From Burkholderiaceae bacterium (GTDB lineage Bacteria > Pseudomonadota > Gammaproteobacteria > Burkholderiales > Burkholderiaceae_C): a DNA stretch of 64,000 nucleotides. Of the stretch, positions 27,014 through 35,758 are shown piece after piece. The stretch covers positions 62,001-126,000 of the forward strand of contig JAEUOU010000021.1 of the NCBI GenBank assembly GCA_016790575.1. Direction: 5' to 3'. The notes beneath the pieces were generated by a model. The model saw only the letters and a list, made by a program, of their open reading frames with translations. It was not told the DNA's origin and searched no databases. A program made the translations under genes and the position numbers. The stretch's first letter is position 1; each line of letters starts with the position of its first letter.

Positions 27014-28179
27014 ATACCGCCACCATGGCGCCGAACCTGGCCCGGAACCCAGGCCTGGACTACTTGCGAACCGCCTCCATCCTGATCGTTCTTGCGAACC
27101 ATGCCTTCATTGGCTTCTTTCTCCCCCTCGGAAAAGCCCAATGGAGCGGAATGACGGCCTATGTGAGCGCTTCAGCCATCATCTCGATCGAGTGGCTGTT
27201 TGTCCTCAGCGGGTATCTGATCGGCACGATGATGATCCGCAGCTTCGAAAAGCCAGGAACCTGGGCGCAACGGGCCCGTGACTTCTGGCTGCGTCGATGG
27301 TTCAGAACCTTGCCGAACTACTACCTGTTTCTGGCCATCAATGTGCTCCTCGTTGCCGTCGGAATAGGTCATGGACAATTCGACTGGACGTTTGTCGTGT
27401 TCTCCCAAAACCTGTATCAGGCCGAGAAAATTCCCCATTTCTTCGGCGAGTCCTGGTCACTGGCGATGGACGAATGGTTCTATGTCCTCATGCCGCTGCT
27501 GATCGGACTGGCGCTATTGGCGTTTCGCGCCAGAGTCGCAACCGCGTTCCTGTTTGCGGCCGCGGTGCTGATTGTCGTACCTATGGTTGCCAGGGCATGG
27601 CATCCGGTGCCCCCGGATTTCTTTGCCTGGGACGCCCAAATTCGCCGTTTGACGCTCTACCACCTGGACGCCACGGGATGGGGCGTATTGGCCGCCGCCG
27701 TGAACCGATGGGCTCCGCACTGGTGGAACCGGGCGGTAAACACCAGAGCCCTTCTGGGTATTGCCCTGATGATCGCGGGGCTGGCCATGGTCTGGCGGCT
27801 GACCGGTACGGGATGGACCCCCGGGCTGGCTGGCACCTTCATGAACACGCTTTCGACCACTTGCCTCGGATTGGGGACCTTGCTCGTCCTGCCAGCGGTG
27901 ACCCGCTTGCCGCCGGTTGAAGGATGGGCAAACACTTTCATCGAACGGACCAGCCTGTACTCGTACAGCATCTATCTGGCCCATTTCCCCTTGATATTCG
28001 TACTGACAGCGGCGCTGAAACTCAACAGTGAAACCAGCGCCACGGTCCTGGCGGGTGTCACGGTCTTGTGGTTGACCTGCGTGTTTGCGCTGTCCGCCCT
28101 GGTTTTTCACGCCTTCGAAAAGCCGGTTTCCGATCTGCGCGAGCGGTTCACCAAAGCCGTCAGCGCATCGCCGTTCTGA
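27010..28179 (+). CDS. Acyltransferase family 3 membrane protein (OafA-like)
   Basis: A 389-residue integral membrane acyltransferase with about ten helices. The N-terminus GLDYLRTASILIVLANHAFIGF carries the R and H residues characteristic of the family that O-acetylates O-antigens, capsules or peptidoglycan at the periplasmic face. EWLFVLSGYLIG near residue 60 and SWSLAMDEWFYVLMP near 150 are further signatures. No extracellular SGNH domain is fused. It starts with GTG overlapping the previous stop, and ends the exporter-acyltransferase operon. Confidence 0.9.
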   Translation: MNTATMAPNLARNPGLDYLRTASILIVLANHAFIGFFLPLGKAQWSGMTAYVSASAIISIEWLFVLSGYLIGTMMIRSFEKPGTWAQRARDFWLRRWFRTLPNYYLFLAINVLLVAVGIGHGQFDWTFVVFSQNLYQAEKIPHFFGESWSLAMDEWFYVLMPLLIGLALLAFRARVATAFLFAAAVLIVVPMVARAWHPVPPDFFAWDAQIRRLTLYHLDATGWGVLAAAVNRWAPHWWNRAVNTRALLGIALMIAGLAMVWRLTGTGWTPGLAGTFMNTLSTTCLGLGTLLVLPAVTRLPPVEGWANTFIERTSLYSYSIYLAHFPLIFVLTAALKLNSETSATVLAGVTVLWLTCVFALSALVFHAFEKPVSDLRERFTKAVSASPF

Positions 28180-28193
28180 AGAAGCAAAAATGG

Positions 28194-28775
28194 TCAGTCG
28201 CGCAATTCCAGTTGGAAGTCATCGAACCATGCTTTACCGGAGCCCTCCAGGATTGCCCCGACGTTGATGCGGTATGTGGACGGCAGAACTTTCAGGTCAA
28301 CGCTGACACGCCGCCAATCCTGCTTGCCACTGAGCCGGTCGTCAAACATATGGTTGAACGACAGTATGCTGCCGTCCGAACGATTCATCTGGAAGATCAG
28401 GCCAACGGACGCGTCGGCTGCGGTATCGGTACGAACCATGGCCGAAAGACGAACGGTCTTGTTGACCCACTGCGGCTGTACCGGAATCAACTGGCGCAAA
28501 TGGCCATAAATCTCCGGCCCATAACGCTCTACCCGCGCACTTGCCGGTGAGGAGTAGACGATCTCGGAATCCGCCACAAACCGGTAAGAATTGCCCGTGT
28601 TGTGCTCCAGACCCTCCCAGCCGACCAACCATCCACGGCTGTCAACCTCGGTGAAGGAAGCGTTGCGAATCTCGATCAGATTCGCAGGTTTTGCCGACTC
28701 GGTCGAGGCTGCGCCGCCACAGGCGCCCAGCAACAAGCACAACAAGACAGTGGAAGCGTGGACGTGGTGCGACAT
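28194..28775 (-). CDS. Lipoprotein with carbohydrate-binding-module-like beta sandwich
   Basis: A 193-residue lipoprotein on the minus strand: lipobox LLGAC with Cys at residue 19, followed by Gly. The remainder reads like a CBM4/9-type jelly roll (IRNASFTEVDSRGWLVGWEG near the start, DWRRVSVDLKVLP, ending KAWFDDFQLEL), a layout seen in sugar-binding modules. It converges with the acyltransferase gene (15 bases between stops). A role in holding surface polysaccharide is plausible from context but unproven. Confidence 0.75.
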   Translation of the reverse strand: MSHHVHASTVLLCLLLGACGGAASTESAKPANLIEIRNASFTEVDSRGWLVGWEGLEHNTGNSYRFVADSEIVYSSPASARVERYGPEIYGHLRQLIPVQPQWVNKTVRLSAMVRTDTAADASVGLIFQMNRSDGSILSFNHMFDDRLSGKQDWRRVSVDLKVLPSTYRINVGAILEGSGKAWFDDFQLELRD

Positions 28776-28855
28776 GGCTTTGGCAGAGGCGGTTGTGGAA
28801 GATTCGGAATTCTATGGGTCTGGGTAAGCCCCACCGAAAACCCGGCCCCTGGGCG

Positions 28856-28879
28856 GGGATAGGAAACCACCCCTATCCC
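28856..28879. repeat. Inverted repeat between lipoprotein and phasin genes
   Basis: Arms GGGATAGG and CCTATCCC separated by eight bases lie in the 211-base divergent region between the lipoprotein start (28775) and the phasin start (28987). No T-run follows, so it is more likely an operator or mRNA hairpin than a terminator. The rest of this region shows no gene. Function unknown. Confidence 0.45.
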
Positions 28880-28986
28880 AATAGGTAGCGTTAACTAAAA
28901 ACGACCTCCCGCTTTCTTTACAGTTCATCCATGGAGTTCACTCGCAGTGAATCCAGTTCAATGTCAATCGCAACAAGGACAACACC

Positions 28987-29571
28987 ATGGTCAAAAAAGT
29001 GCAGAAAGCCAGCCCCGCCAAGAAACCCGCCGCACCTTCGGCGGCCCATGTAAAAGACTCAGCCCAACAAATATGGGCAGCAGGTCTGGCGGCGTTTACC
29101 AAGGCCCAGAACGAGGGCGGCAAAGTGTACGAGACCCTGGTGAAGGAAGGTCTGGCGATTCAGCGCAAGACCCAGGCCGCTGCCGAAGAAAAAATCAGCG
29201 AGGCGACCAATCGCATGGCCAGCATGGCGACCGACATTACGACCCGGGCTACCGGTCGTTGGGACAAACTGGAGAACATCTTCGAAGACCGCGTCGCCCG
29301 CGCCCTGAACAAGCTCGGCGTTCCGTCGGCCAAGGATATTGAGGCGCTGATTGCCCGGATCGACGATCTCAACCAGAGCGTTCAGCAGCTGTCGGCCAAG
29401 CCGGCAACCAAGCCGCAGGCCAAACCGGTCGCCGGCGCGGCGGCAGTGAAGAAAGTGGCTCCCGCCAAAAAAGCGGCTCCGGTGAAGGCCGCGCCCGCCA
29501 AGGCAGCGGCTCCCCGTGCGGCGAAGAAGGCTGTCAAAGCCGAAGCAGCACCCGCCCCGGCCGCAGAGTAA
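28987..29571 (+). CDS. Phasin-family polyhydroxyalkanoate granule protein
   Basis: A 194-residue PhaF/PhaI-type phasin. The amphipathic N-terminal region (about residues 20-110, with QQIWAAGLAAFTKAQNEGGK and FEDRVARALNKLGVPSAKDI) binds the granule surface. From about 135 the chain is Ala/Lys/Pro-rich (repeated KKAAP and KAAPAK units), a histone H1-like tail that in PhaF-type proteins binds DNA and helps segregate granules. It is monocistronic by appearance, with its own terminator. No PHA synthase is in the window. Confidence 0.92.
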   Translation: MVKKVQKASPAKKPAAPSAAHVKDSAQQIWAAGLAAFTKAQNEGGKVYETLVKEGLAIQRKTQAAAEEKISEATNRMASMATDITTRATGRWDKLENIFEDRVARALNKLGVPSAKDIEALIARIDDLNQSVQQLSAKPATKPQAKPVAGAAAVKKVAPAKKAAPVKAAPAKAAAPRAAKKAVKAEAAPAPAAE

Positions 29572-29621
29572 GGTCCGTTGACAGCCGCCAGCGAAGCTCA
29601 AGGCGCTGGCGCTCAACTTTG

Positions 29622-29649
29622 CAGGGGGGCTCAGGCCCCCTTTGGTTTT
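29622..29649 (+). terminator. Rho-independent terminator after the phasin gene
   Basis: A GGGGGGC / GCCCCC hairpin with a four-base loop is followed by TTTGGTTTT, about 50 bases after the phasin stop. A weaker GCCAGCG / CGCTGGC hairpin lies just before it (29586-29610). Confidence 0.88.
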
Positions 29650-29697
29650 GCTGCACTGCAACGCCAACACCGTCGTTGAAAGCCTAAACTGACACGT

Positions 29698-30942
29698 ATG
29701 AACAAAGCCAACCCAAGCCGTTCACCCCGCATCGCACTCGCCCTTGCTGGCGGAGGGCCGTTGGGTGCGATTTATGAAATCGGTGCGCTGTGTGCCCTCG
29801 AAGAGTCTCTGGAAGGGTTGGATTTCAATGCGCTGGACCACTATGTGGGCGTGTCCGCCGGCAGCTTCATTGCCGCGGCCCTGGCCAATGGCCTGACACC
29901 GCGCGAACTGTGCGCGGGGTTCATCGAAAACAGTGACGAAAGCACGGAGGTATTTGATCCCTCGTGGCTGCTGAACCCGGCCTGGGGCGAATTTGCCCGC
30001 CGCGGCATCATGTTGCCCGGTCTGGTGCTTTCGGCCGCCTGGCGCCTGCTGGTGGAACGGCGTTCACTGATCAGCGCGCTGGAGCGCCTGGGGCCCGCGC
30101 TGCCGACCGGGGCGTTTGCCAGCGACGAAGTCGACCAAAGACTGACACAGTTGTTCACCCGTGAAGGGCGGACCAATGATTTTCGCCGTCTGCGCAGTCG
30201 CCTGACCCTGGTGGCGACCAATCTGGACAGCGGCGAAGCCGCCCCGTTCGGTGAGCCGGGCTGGGACCATGTTCCGATTTCGCGCGCGGTGCAGGCCAGT
30301 GCGGCCTTGCCGGGGCTGTTCCCTCCGGTAGAGATTGACGCCCATTACTACGTGGATGGCGCGCTCAAGAAGACCATGCATGCGTCGGTTGCGCTCGAGC
30401 AAGGCCTGGACTTGCTCTTGTGCCTCAATCCGCTGGTTCCCTTTGATGCGACTTTGCCCGTCTTGCCTGAAGTCATGAAGGCGGGGTTGCCTTCCGAGCG
30501 TCGCCGCATTCCCCGGATTGTTGACGGTGGATTGCCATCGGTGCTTTCGCAGACCTTCCGGACCATGATCCATTCCCGGATGGCGCTGGGGATGAAACAT
30601 TACGAGCAGATTTACCCGGCGACCGATATCGTGTTGCTGGAGCCCGACCAGCGTGATCCGGAGATGTACCTGGCCAACACCTTCAGCTACAGCGAGCGGC
30701 GCCACCTGGCGGAGCACGCCTACCAGCAGACCCGCCACTACCTGCGAACCCGGCGCAGCATCCTGTCGGAGATCTTTGCCCGCCATGCCATTGCGTTGCG
30801 CGCTGACGTGCTGGATGATCCGCACCGCCACCTGGTGGCGCCTGTGCGGGCCAAAACGCGGATCGGCCAGGCGGTGGGTACTTTGCAGGAAAGCCTGGAA
30901 GATCTGCGACGGTTTGTCGCACGTCCCCGCGCGGCGGTGTGA
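29698..30942 (+). CDS. Patatin-like phospholipase
   Basis: A 414-residue patatin-family serine hydrolase. The oxyanion loop GGGPLGAIYEIG is near residue 20, the nucleophile elbow GVSAGS near 52, and the catalytic aspartate in VDGALKK near 220, so the Ser-Asp dyad is complete. No signal peptide is seen, so it should act in the cytoplasm or at a membrane or granule surface. It starts 48 bases after the phasin terminator and is followed by a TetR gene. A role in lipid or PHA turnover is possible from context only. Confidence 0.9.
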   Translation: MNKANPSRSPRIALALAGGGPLGAIYEIGALCALEESLEGLDFNALDHYVGVSAGSFIAAALANGLTPRELCAGFIENSDESTEVFDPSWLLNPAWGEFARRGIMLPGLVLSAAWRLLVERRSLISALERLGPALPTGAFASDEVDQRLTQLFTREGRTNDFRRLRSRLTLVATNLDSGEAAPFGEPGWDHVPISRAVQASAALPGLFPPVEIDAHYYVDGALKKTMHASVALEQGLDLLLCLNPLVPFDATLPVLPEVMKAGLPSERRRIPRIVDGGLPSVLSQTFRTMIHSRMALGMKHYEQIYPATDIVLLEPDQRDPEMYLANTFSYSERRHLAEHAYQQTRHYLRTRRSILSEIFARHAIALRADVLDDPHRHLVAPVRAKTRIGQAVGTLQESLEDLRRFVARPRAAV

Positions 30943-31045
30943 GTGGCGTGCCCGCCGCATTGACCTAAAGCGCTTCGATCAGAGCCCGCCCGCCGACAGC
31001 AAGCCGCCTGTTTCCCACCGCCTTCACCTGCCTGCCACGATCACC

Positions 31046-31708
31046 ATGGTAAAAAAAGCGCCCCGCCGAACGGCCGAACGGATTCTGGAAGTGACTTTGG
31101 ATCTGTTCAACCGATTCGGTGAACCGAACGTCTCCACCACGCTGATCTCGTCCGAACTGAGTATCAGCCCCGGAAATCTGTACTACCACTATCCGGCCAA
31201 GGACGAACTGATCAACAGTCTGTTCGACCGCTACGAGCGCTCACTGAGCGAGTTGCTCAACGCCAGCGACAGTGTTCGCGACGTGGAGGACGCCTGGTTT
31301 TTTCTGCACACCCTGTTCGAACTGATCTGGCAATACCGCTTTCTCTATCGTGATCTCAACGACCTGTTGTCCAAGAACCGGCGGCTGGAGACGCATTTCC
31401 AGTGGGTGCTGAAAAACAAGACCCGCTCGATCCGCGCCATGCTCGATGCCATGAGCCGGCACGGTGTGGTCCATATCGATTCACGGGAAATGGATGCAAC
31501 GTCAACGAGCATGGTGGTGTTGCTGACCTACTGGCTCAGCTATGAGTACGTTCGCGATCCCCGCCGCGCGCTGGAACCTGAAAGCGCCCAGCGCGCCCTG
31601 ATGCGGGGCGCTCACCATGTGCTGAACATCCTGGTGCCTTATCTGGAGCCGGCGCAGCGCCAGCACCTGATGAGTCTTGTTTCTGCCTACAGCCAAGCTC
31701 CGGACTGA
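31046..31708 (+). CDS. TetR/AcrR family regulator
   Basis: A 220-residue repressor-type protein. The TetR DNA-binding domain (residues about 8-55) includes FNRFGEPNVSTTLIS and the recognition helix region ISPGNLYYHYPAKDELI. The C-terminal ligand domain has the layout seen in regulators of fatty-acid or membrane-lipid genes, though no ligand can be named. The open frame extends upstream, but the ATG at 31046 starts the normal N-terminus. It lies about 100 bases after the patatin gene and probably belongs with it. Confidence 0.88.
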   Translation: MVKKAPRRTAERILEVTLDLFNRFGEPNVSTTLISSELSISPGNLYYHYPAKDELINSLFDRYERSLSELLNASDSVRDVEDAWFFLHTLFELIWQYRFLYRDLNDLLSKNRRLETHFQWVLKNKTRSIRAMLDAMSRHGVVHIDSREMDATSTSMVVLLTYWLSYEYVRDPRRALEPESAQRALMRGAHHVLNILVPYLEPAQRQHLMSLVSAYSQAPD

Positions 31709-31720
31709 CGAAGTCCGTTC

Positions 31721-31768
31721 GCTACGATATATGTAGCAATAAACGACCTTTTTACGCTGGGTATTGGC
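31721..31768 (+). repeat. Dispersed hairpin repeat, copy A
   Basis: GCTAC-N7-GTAGC hairpin followed by AACGACC and TTTACGCTGGGTATTGGC. It fills the 75-base gap between the converging ends of the TetR gene and coaX. It belongs to the family also seen at 45961, 48314, 50064, 57237 and 58491. Confidence 0.85.
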
Positions 31769-31783
31769 TGATTTATTTCGGAA

Positions 31784-32575
31784 TCAGCCGAAACGGGCCG
31801 AAAACCGCTCCTGACCGATCACCAGCAGGCCGTCAAAGATCAGGCTGTCGACCAGCTCGAAGTTGACGGCCATGCTGGGGGCCATTTTCCAGCCCGCGCC
31901 ACCGGTCATGACACACATCGGCTCGGCGCCGCAATGCTCCCGGACATGCGCCACCATGCGCTCTACCGCGCCCGCAATGGCGTAGGTGCCGCCACTGGTC
32001 AGCGCATCGCTGGTATTGGTGGGAAACTCCCGAACCTCGCCCGTCGGCACATGCAATCCGGCGGTGCCGGACTCCAGGGCGCGCAACATGATGCCATGGC
32101 CCGGCAAGATGAAGCCACCCAGAAACCGCCCCTCGGTGTCGATCGCTTCAACCGTCACCGCCGTACCGACCATTACCACCACCATGGGCCGGGCCATCCC
32201 GCCGGTCGCCCTCATGCGGGCCAGCATCCGATGGCGGGCCCCGATGATCGCCACCCAGCGATCCGCTCCCAGACGGGTGGGATGGTCGTAGCCATTGGTT
32301 ACGCCCGCCTGCGCCGCCGATGAGACCACCCACTGCGGTGCGACGTCCCAGATTTCCATCTGTTCCTGGACCCGTCGCTTGACGGCCTCGCCCGCCACAA
32401 TACAACCGAGCATCGCCTTCGGTGGTTGCAGACTGACCCAGTCCACATCGGCCAGGCGATCAATGTTTTCAAGAAACTCGACGCCCTGATGCAGGACAGC
32501 AGCGCCGGGTTCGGGTGCGTCATACAGGGCCCATTTGAGTCGCGTGTTACCAACGTCGATCGCCAAAAATGTCAT
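31784..32575 (-). CDS. coaX: Type III pantothenate kinase
   Basis: CoaX phosphorylates pantothenate, the first step of coenzyme A synthesis, and is the type III form that resists CoA feedback. The 263-residue protein has the ASKHA phosphate-1 motif [11 protein letters not shown] at residues 5-15, the pantothenate-binding [14 protein letters not shown] near 110, and GGFILPG near 150. Length matches the family. The usual Burkholderiales neighbour birA is not present on the upstream side within the window; a LuxR gene lies there instead. Confidence 0.95.
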   Translation of the reverse strand: MTFLAIDVGNTRLKWALYDAPEPGAAVLHQGVEFLENIDRLADVDWVSLQPPKAMLGCIVAGEAVKRRVQEQMEIWDVAPQWVVSSAAQAGVTNGYDHPTRLGADRWVAIIGARHRMLARMRATGGMARPMVVVMVGTAVTVEAIDTEGRFLGGFILPGHGIMLRALESGTAGLHVPTGEVREFPTNTSDALTSGGTYAIAGAVERMVAHVREHCGAEPMCVMTGGAGWKMAPSMAVNFELVDSLIFDGLLVIGQERFSARFG

Positions 32576-32639
32576 GGCGTCATTATTGCGGGTTTGCCGT
32601 CGACTCCCAGCGGCGAAGAAACCCCGAAGCGGGCGATCT

Positions 32640-33308
32640 TCACAGCACCCCCAGCCAACAGGCGCGCTGAATTGCCGCCAGTTTGCTGTCCACCTTCAGT
32701 TTCACCATGGCATTGGCCAAGTGAAAATTGACCGTTCGCTCGGTGCATGCAAGATGTTGGGCGGTTTCTCTGGCCGTCATTCCGTCCAGCGCCCGCGCCA
32801 GGCATTCGCGTTCTCGCGGGCTGAGAACGCAGCGATCCTCGATCAGAGTCTTCTTGATCATGGGCCAGAAATTCAATACGGACCATGCGAGCAACGCGGC
32901 CTCGGCGCGGTGGTGAAACTCCCGCGGACTGAAGAGAAATACCTCGAAAGCCCGACCACCGACCAAAGGGAACTCGACCCTAACCGTGGTTTGGAAACCG
33001 TGTGCGAGCCAAAGGCGCCTCCAGCGGTGCTCCGCCAGTTGGGCCGACTGGGCGATGTGCTGCCAGGAAACCAGCGGCGCGGTGCGTTCGCGCCAAGGCG
33101 CCCCGAAATCGGTCGCGTCGGCCAACGCCCGAGCTGCTTCGCTCAGGCGTGGCGGATGTGCTGCCAGCACATCGCGACAATGAGCAGACCCAAACGGGTT
33201 CGGGCCCAGTACAACCAGTGCTTCCACCGCATGACCTCGCATGGCTGTCAGCCAATCGCTGAGCAGCCCGTCCAATACAACGCTGTCAAAGTTAACAGGG
33301 GTAGGCAT
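32640..33308 (-). CDS. LuxR-family transcriptional regulator of the quorum-sensing cluster
   Basis: A 222-residue protein. The C-terminal LuxR helix-turn-helix (about residues 158-215) is intact: [35 protein letters not shown]. The N-terminal about 140 residues have the size and rough pattern of an acyl-homoserine-lactone-binding domain ([14 protein letters not shown], then [17 protein letters not shown]). The usual W-x3-Y pair is not visible, so the ligand may differ. No luxI-type synthase is in the window. It is divergent from the sensor kinase gene with 57 bases between starts. A lux-box-like site lies before cqsA, making that gene a likely target. Confidence 0.85.
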   Translation of the reverse strand: MPTPVNFDSVVLDGLLSDWLTAMRGHAVEALVVLGPNPFGSAHCRDVLAAHPPRLSEAARALADATDFGAPWRERTAPLVSWQHIAQSAQLAEHRWRRLWLAHGFQTTVRVEFPLVGGRAFEVFLFSPREFHHRAEAALLAWSVLNFWPMIKKTLIEDRCVLSPRERECLARALDGMTARETAQHLACTERTVNFHLANAMVKLKVDSKLAAIQRACWLGVL

Positions 33309-33365
33309 GGGCGAGATCGGCAAAGTTGACACAATACCAAACAAGTTCCCCGATCCCGACTCGCA

Positions 33366-34742
33366 ATGGCTGCTACCGACAACTCGCAACGGACCGACTT
33401 TGCGGAATTGCGCCGATCTGGCGAAGTCGCTGGCCAAAAGCTGCGGCGTGCTTTCGAACAAACGTTGACGGCGCCCGTTGAACCAATATTGCATGCATCC
33501 CCGCGTCGACTGAAACTGCTCGGTGCCTTCACTTTGGTTGGACACCCGCTGTTCTACTGGGCGTGGCACGTGATCTGGCCGCAGCCCTACGAGAATCTCC
33601 TTTTGCGGCTGGCGACCGCGCTGCTTGGGGTGCCATTGCTGTTGGATGCGGTATCTGGAAACCCCTCCAGTCCGCTGACCCGCAAGACGTTTGCGGTGGT
33701 CGCGTTTGTTCAGTTGCCACTTCTGTTCAGCTGGATGTATCAGATGAATGGGCACAGCACGATCTGGCTGGCGACTTTGTGCACCGGCGTTTTGATCTAC
33801 TTTCACCTGACAGACTGGCGTATTGCTGCGGCCGGCTCTGTGATCGGCTGCGCATTGGGGCAGGTAAGCGCAACCCACTTTCCCCCGGGGGAGCATCTGG
33901 TCGTATTGGCGTTCGGATGGATCGCCGGACTGCTCCTGGGGCTTTCGGGCGCGAACCTTCGGCGAGAGCGCCTGACGCATACCCTGGCGACGATCGGGAT
34001 CATGGCCCACGAGTTGCGAACACCGCTCGCGACGACCGCACTGGTTGGCGAGGCCCTACGGCAGGAAGCCCGCAGGACATCACCTGCGGGCCCACGTCCC
34101 CATCATCTTGAACGGCTTGCCGACCGACTGCTCGCGTTGGCTCGCTCGATGAATCACCATATCGACATGGAAATCGCCAATGCGCGTTTGCTGCACTTGC
34201 CAAAGCAAGTTGACGAAGTCATCGGAGCCGCCGAGATGGTCCGGGAAGTCGTCGAACAGTACCCTTTTCGGAGTACCCAGGAACGACAATGTGTCCTGAT
34301 CAACCAGCAGACCGATTTTCGCTTTCGCGGATCACGGCGGCAGTTCCACCAGGTGCTGGACAACCTGATCGAGAACGCCATTCGCTCGTTGCTCACGGCA
34401 AGTTCGATCTTGCGACCCGGTGATCTGCGAATTGACGTATTTGTTCGAGGCGGGTTCGGCATTGTCGCCCTGGTGGACAAGGGTGTCGGCATGGATGCCG
34501 CCACACAGACGCGGGTCTTCGAGCCATTTTTCTCCACGGACCAGGGTATCGGGCATGGGCTGGGGCTGGCGTTCTGCCGAACTGTGTTGCAGGCGGCGGG
34601 CGGTACCATTCAGGTTCGCTCCCGGCCAGCGGCCGGAGCGGCTTTCATCCTCCATCTTCCGGCGATCTTGCCGCCGAACGGGGCTACAAAGGAGCATCGT
34701 TCGGAGGGTGATTGGATCCCTGGTTCTGGCAGCATTCACTGA
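33366..34742 (+). CDS. Membrane sensor histidine kinase, CqsS/LqsS type
   Basis: A 458-residue kinase. Residues about 45-200 hold six hydrophobic helices with very short loops, the sensor layout of CqsS and LqsS rather than a periplasmic domain. The HisKA box MAHELRTPLATTALVGEAL has its phospho-His near residue 214. The ATPase domain follows, with an N box (QVLDNLIENAIRSLL), VDKGVGMD and GIGHGLGLAF. There is no attached receiver domain, as in LqsS and unlike Vibrio CqsS. Placement beside cqsA makes an alpha-hydroxyketone the probable ligand. It is followed directly by the response regulator gene. Confidence 0.9.
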   Translation: MAATDNSQRTDFAELRRSGEVAGQKLRRAFEQTLTAPVEPILHASPRRLKLLGAFTLVGHPLFYWAWHVIWPQPYENLLLRLATALLGVPLLLDAVSGNPSSPLTRKTFAVVAFVQLPLLFSWMYQMNGHSTIWLATLCTGVLIYFHLTDWRIAAAGSVIGCALGQVSATHFPPGEHLVVLAFGWIAGLLLGLSGANLRRERLTHTLATIGIMAHELRTPLATTALVGEALRQEARRTSPAGPRPHHLERLADRLLALARSMNHHIDMEIANARLLHLPKQVDEVIGAAEMVREVVEQYPFRSTQERQCVLINQQTDFRFRGSRRQFHQVLDNLIENAIRSLLTASSILRPGDLRIDVFVRGGFGIVALVDKGVGMDAATQTRVFEPFFSTDQGIGHGLGLAFCRTVLQAAGGTIQVRSRPAAGAAFILHLPAILPPNGATKEHRSEGDWIPGSGSIH

Positions 34743-34747
34743 CATTC

Positions 34748-35758
34748 ATGATGTTTCCCGTTTGCAAACGCCCCGGCACGGTGTTTTTTCTTGATGACGA
34801 GCCCGCTTATCTGGAAATGATCGCCGATGTTCTGCCGTCGGATTGGGATCTGCGGCTCTTCTGCCACCCGGAGGTTTGCCTGACGGCAATGAAGCATCAA
34901 ATGGTCCAGTCCGATGCAGACGTCTGGTGTCACCGAGAGATCCTGGAGCGGTGGCGTAGTGGACACTCACTCGTCTCCGGCGTTCTGCAATACTGGAGGC
35001 GCGATGGAATCCGCCGCTATGGCCTCGGGCGGGTATGGGTTGTTGACTACACCATGCCAGCCATGAACGGGTTGCAAGCCGTGCAAGCGGCCAGGAGTGT
35101 GCCAGTGACAACGGTCTTGTTGACCGGTCGCGCCGATGAACATATCGCGATCGGCGGCTTCAATGCCGGACTGATCGACCAGTACATACCGAAACAGGCG
35201 AATGATATCGCCGACCGACTGGTCAAACTGGTTGAGATGGAGCTGAACAAAGCGCCCTCGGTGCTTGCGCCGATCTGGCACCAGTCATTGAACCGTGAGC
35301 AATTGAAGGTGCTGTCGGACAGGACGGTAGCGCAAGCCTTGGACGACCTGGTTCGGGAACAAAACTGGATCGAATATGTGCTGATCGGGCAGCCGTTTGG
35401 CCTGCTCGCGCTGGATGGCGATGGATCGGCGTATTGGATGCAGCTGGAGTTCTCGGAAGGGCTGGGTGACTTGGCCGAACTGGCGCGTCTGCATGGAATC
35501 GAGGAATCGCTGGTCATGCTCGTCGAGGCGGGAAGTGCCCTGTTCGACATCGAGTTGCGACTTTCATTGGCGGAAATCGGTGGGCGCATTCATCCGGCAG
35601 GGCGCCTCGGAGTTGGCGCCAGCGCTCCTGTCTACAGTGTGCAAGCCTTGGGGAACGATCTCTCGCCGGGATTCATGTCCAGCCTGGCGCGTTATCGCGA
35701 TGTCCGTGCCAGTCGGGCCATCGAACACGTTCCTGACAATCACTCTTGTTTGCTCTGA
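34748..35758 (+). CDS. Response regulator of the hydroxyketone system (LqsR-like)
   Basis: A 336-residue protein. The receiver domain at the N-terminus has the acidic pair in FLDDEP near residue 15, the phospho-acceptor Asp in VVDYTMPAMNGL near 98, Thr in LLTGR and Lys in YIPKQAND. There is an unusually long stretch between the acidic pair and the acceptor. The remaining about 180 residues contain no DNA-binding motif I can recognise, as with Legionella LqsR, which has a similar length. I chose ATG 34748 just after the kinase stop. Its 3' end overlaps the convergent cqsA end by 19 bases. Confidence 0.85.
   Translation: MMFPVCKRPGTVFFLDDEPAYLEMIADVLPSDWDLRLFCHPEVCLTAMKHQMVQSDADVWCHREILERWRSGHSLVSGVLQYWRRDGIRRYGLGRVWVVDYTMPAMNGLQAVQAARSVPVTTVLLTGRADEHIAIGGFNAGLIDQYIPKQANDIADRLVKLVEMELNKAPSVLAPIWHQSLNREQLKVLSDRTVAQALDDLVREQNWIEYVLIGQPFGLLALDGDGSAYWMQLEFSEGLGDLAELARLHGIEESLVMLVEAGSALFDIELRLSLAEIGGRIHPAGRLGVGASAPVYSVQALGNDLSPGFMSSLARYRDVRASRAIEHVPDNHSCLL

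Noticed and set aside
34712-34747. An upstream start for the response regulator overlapping the kinase gene.
   Set aside because: The added residues have no receiver-domain resemblance, and two adjacent ATGs at 34748 and 34751 follow the kinase stop closely.
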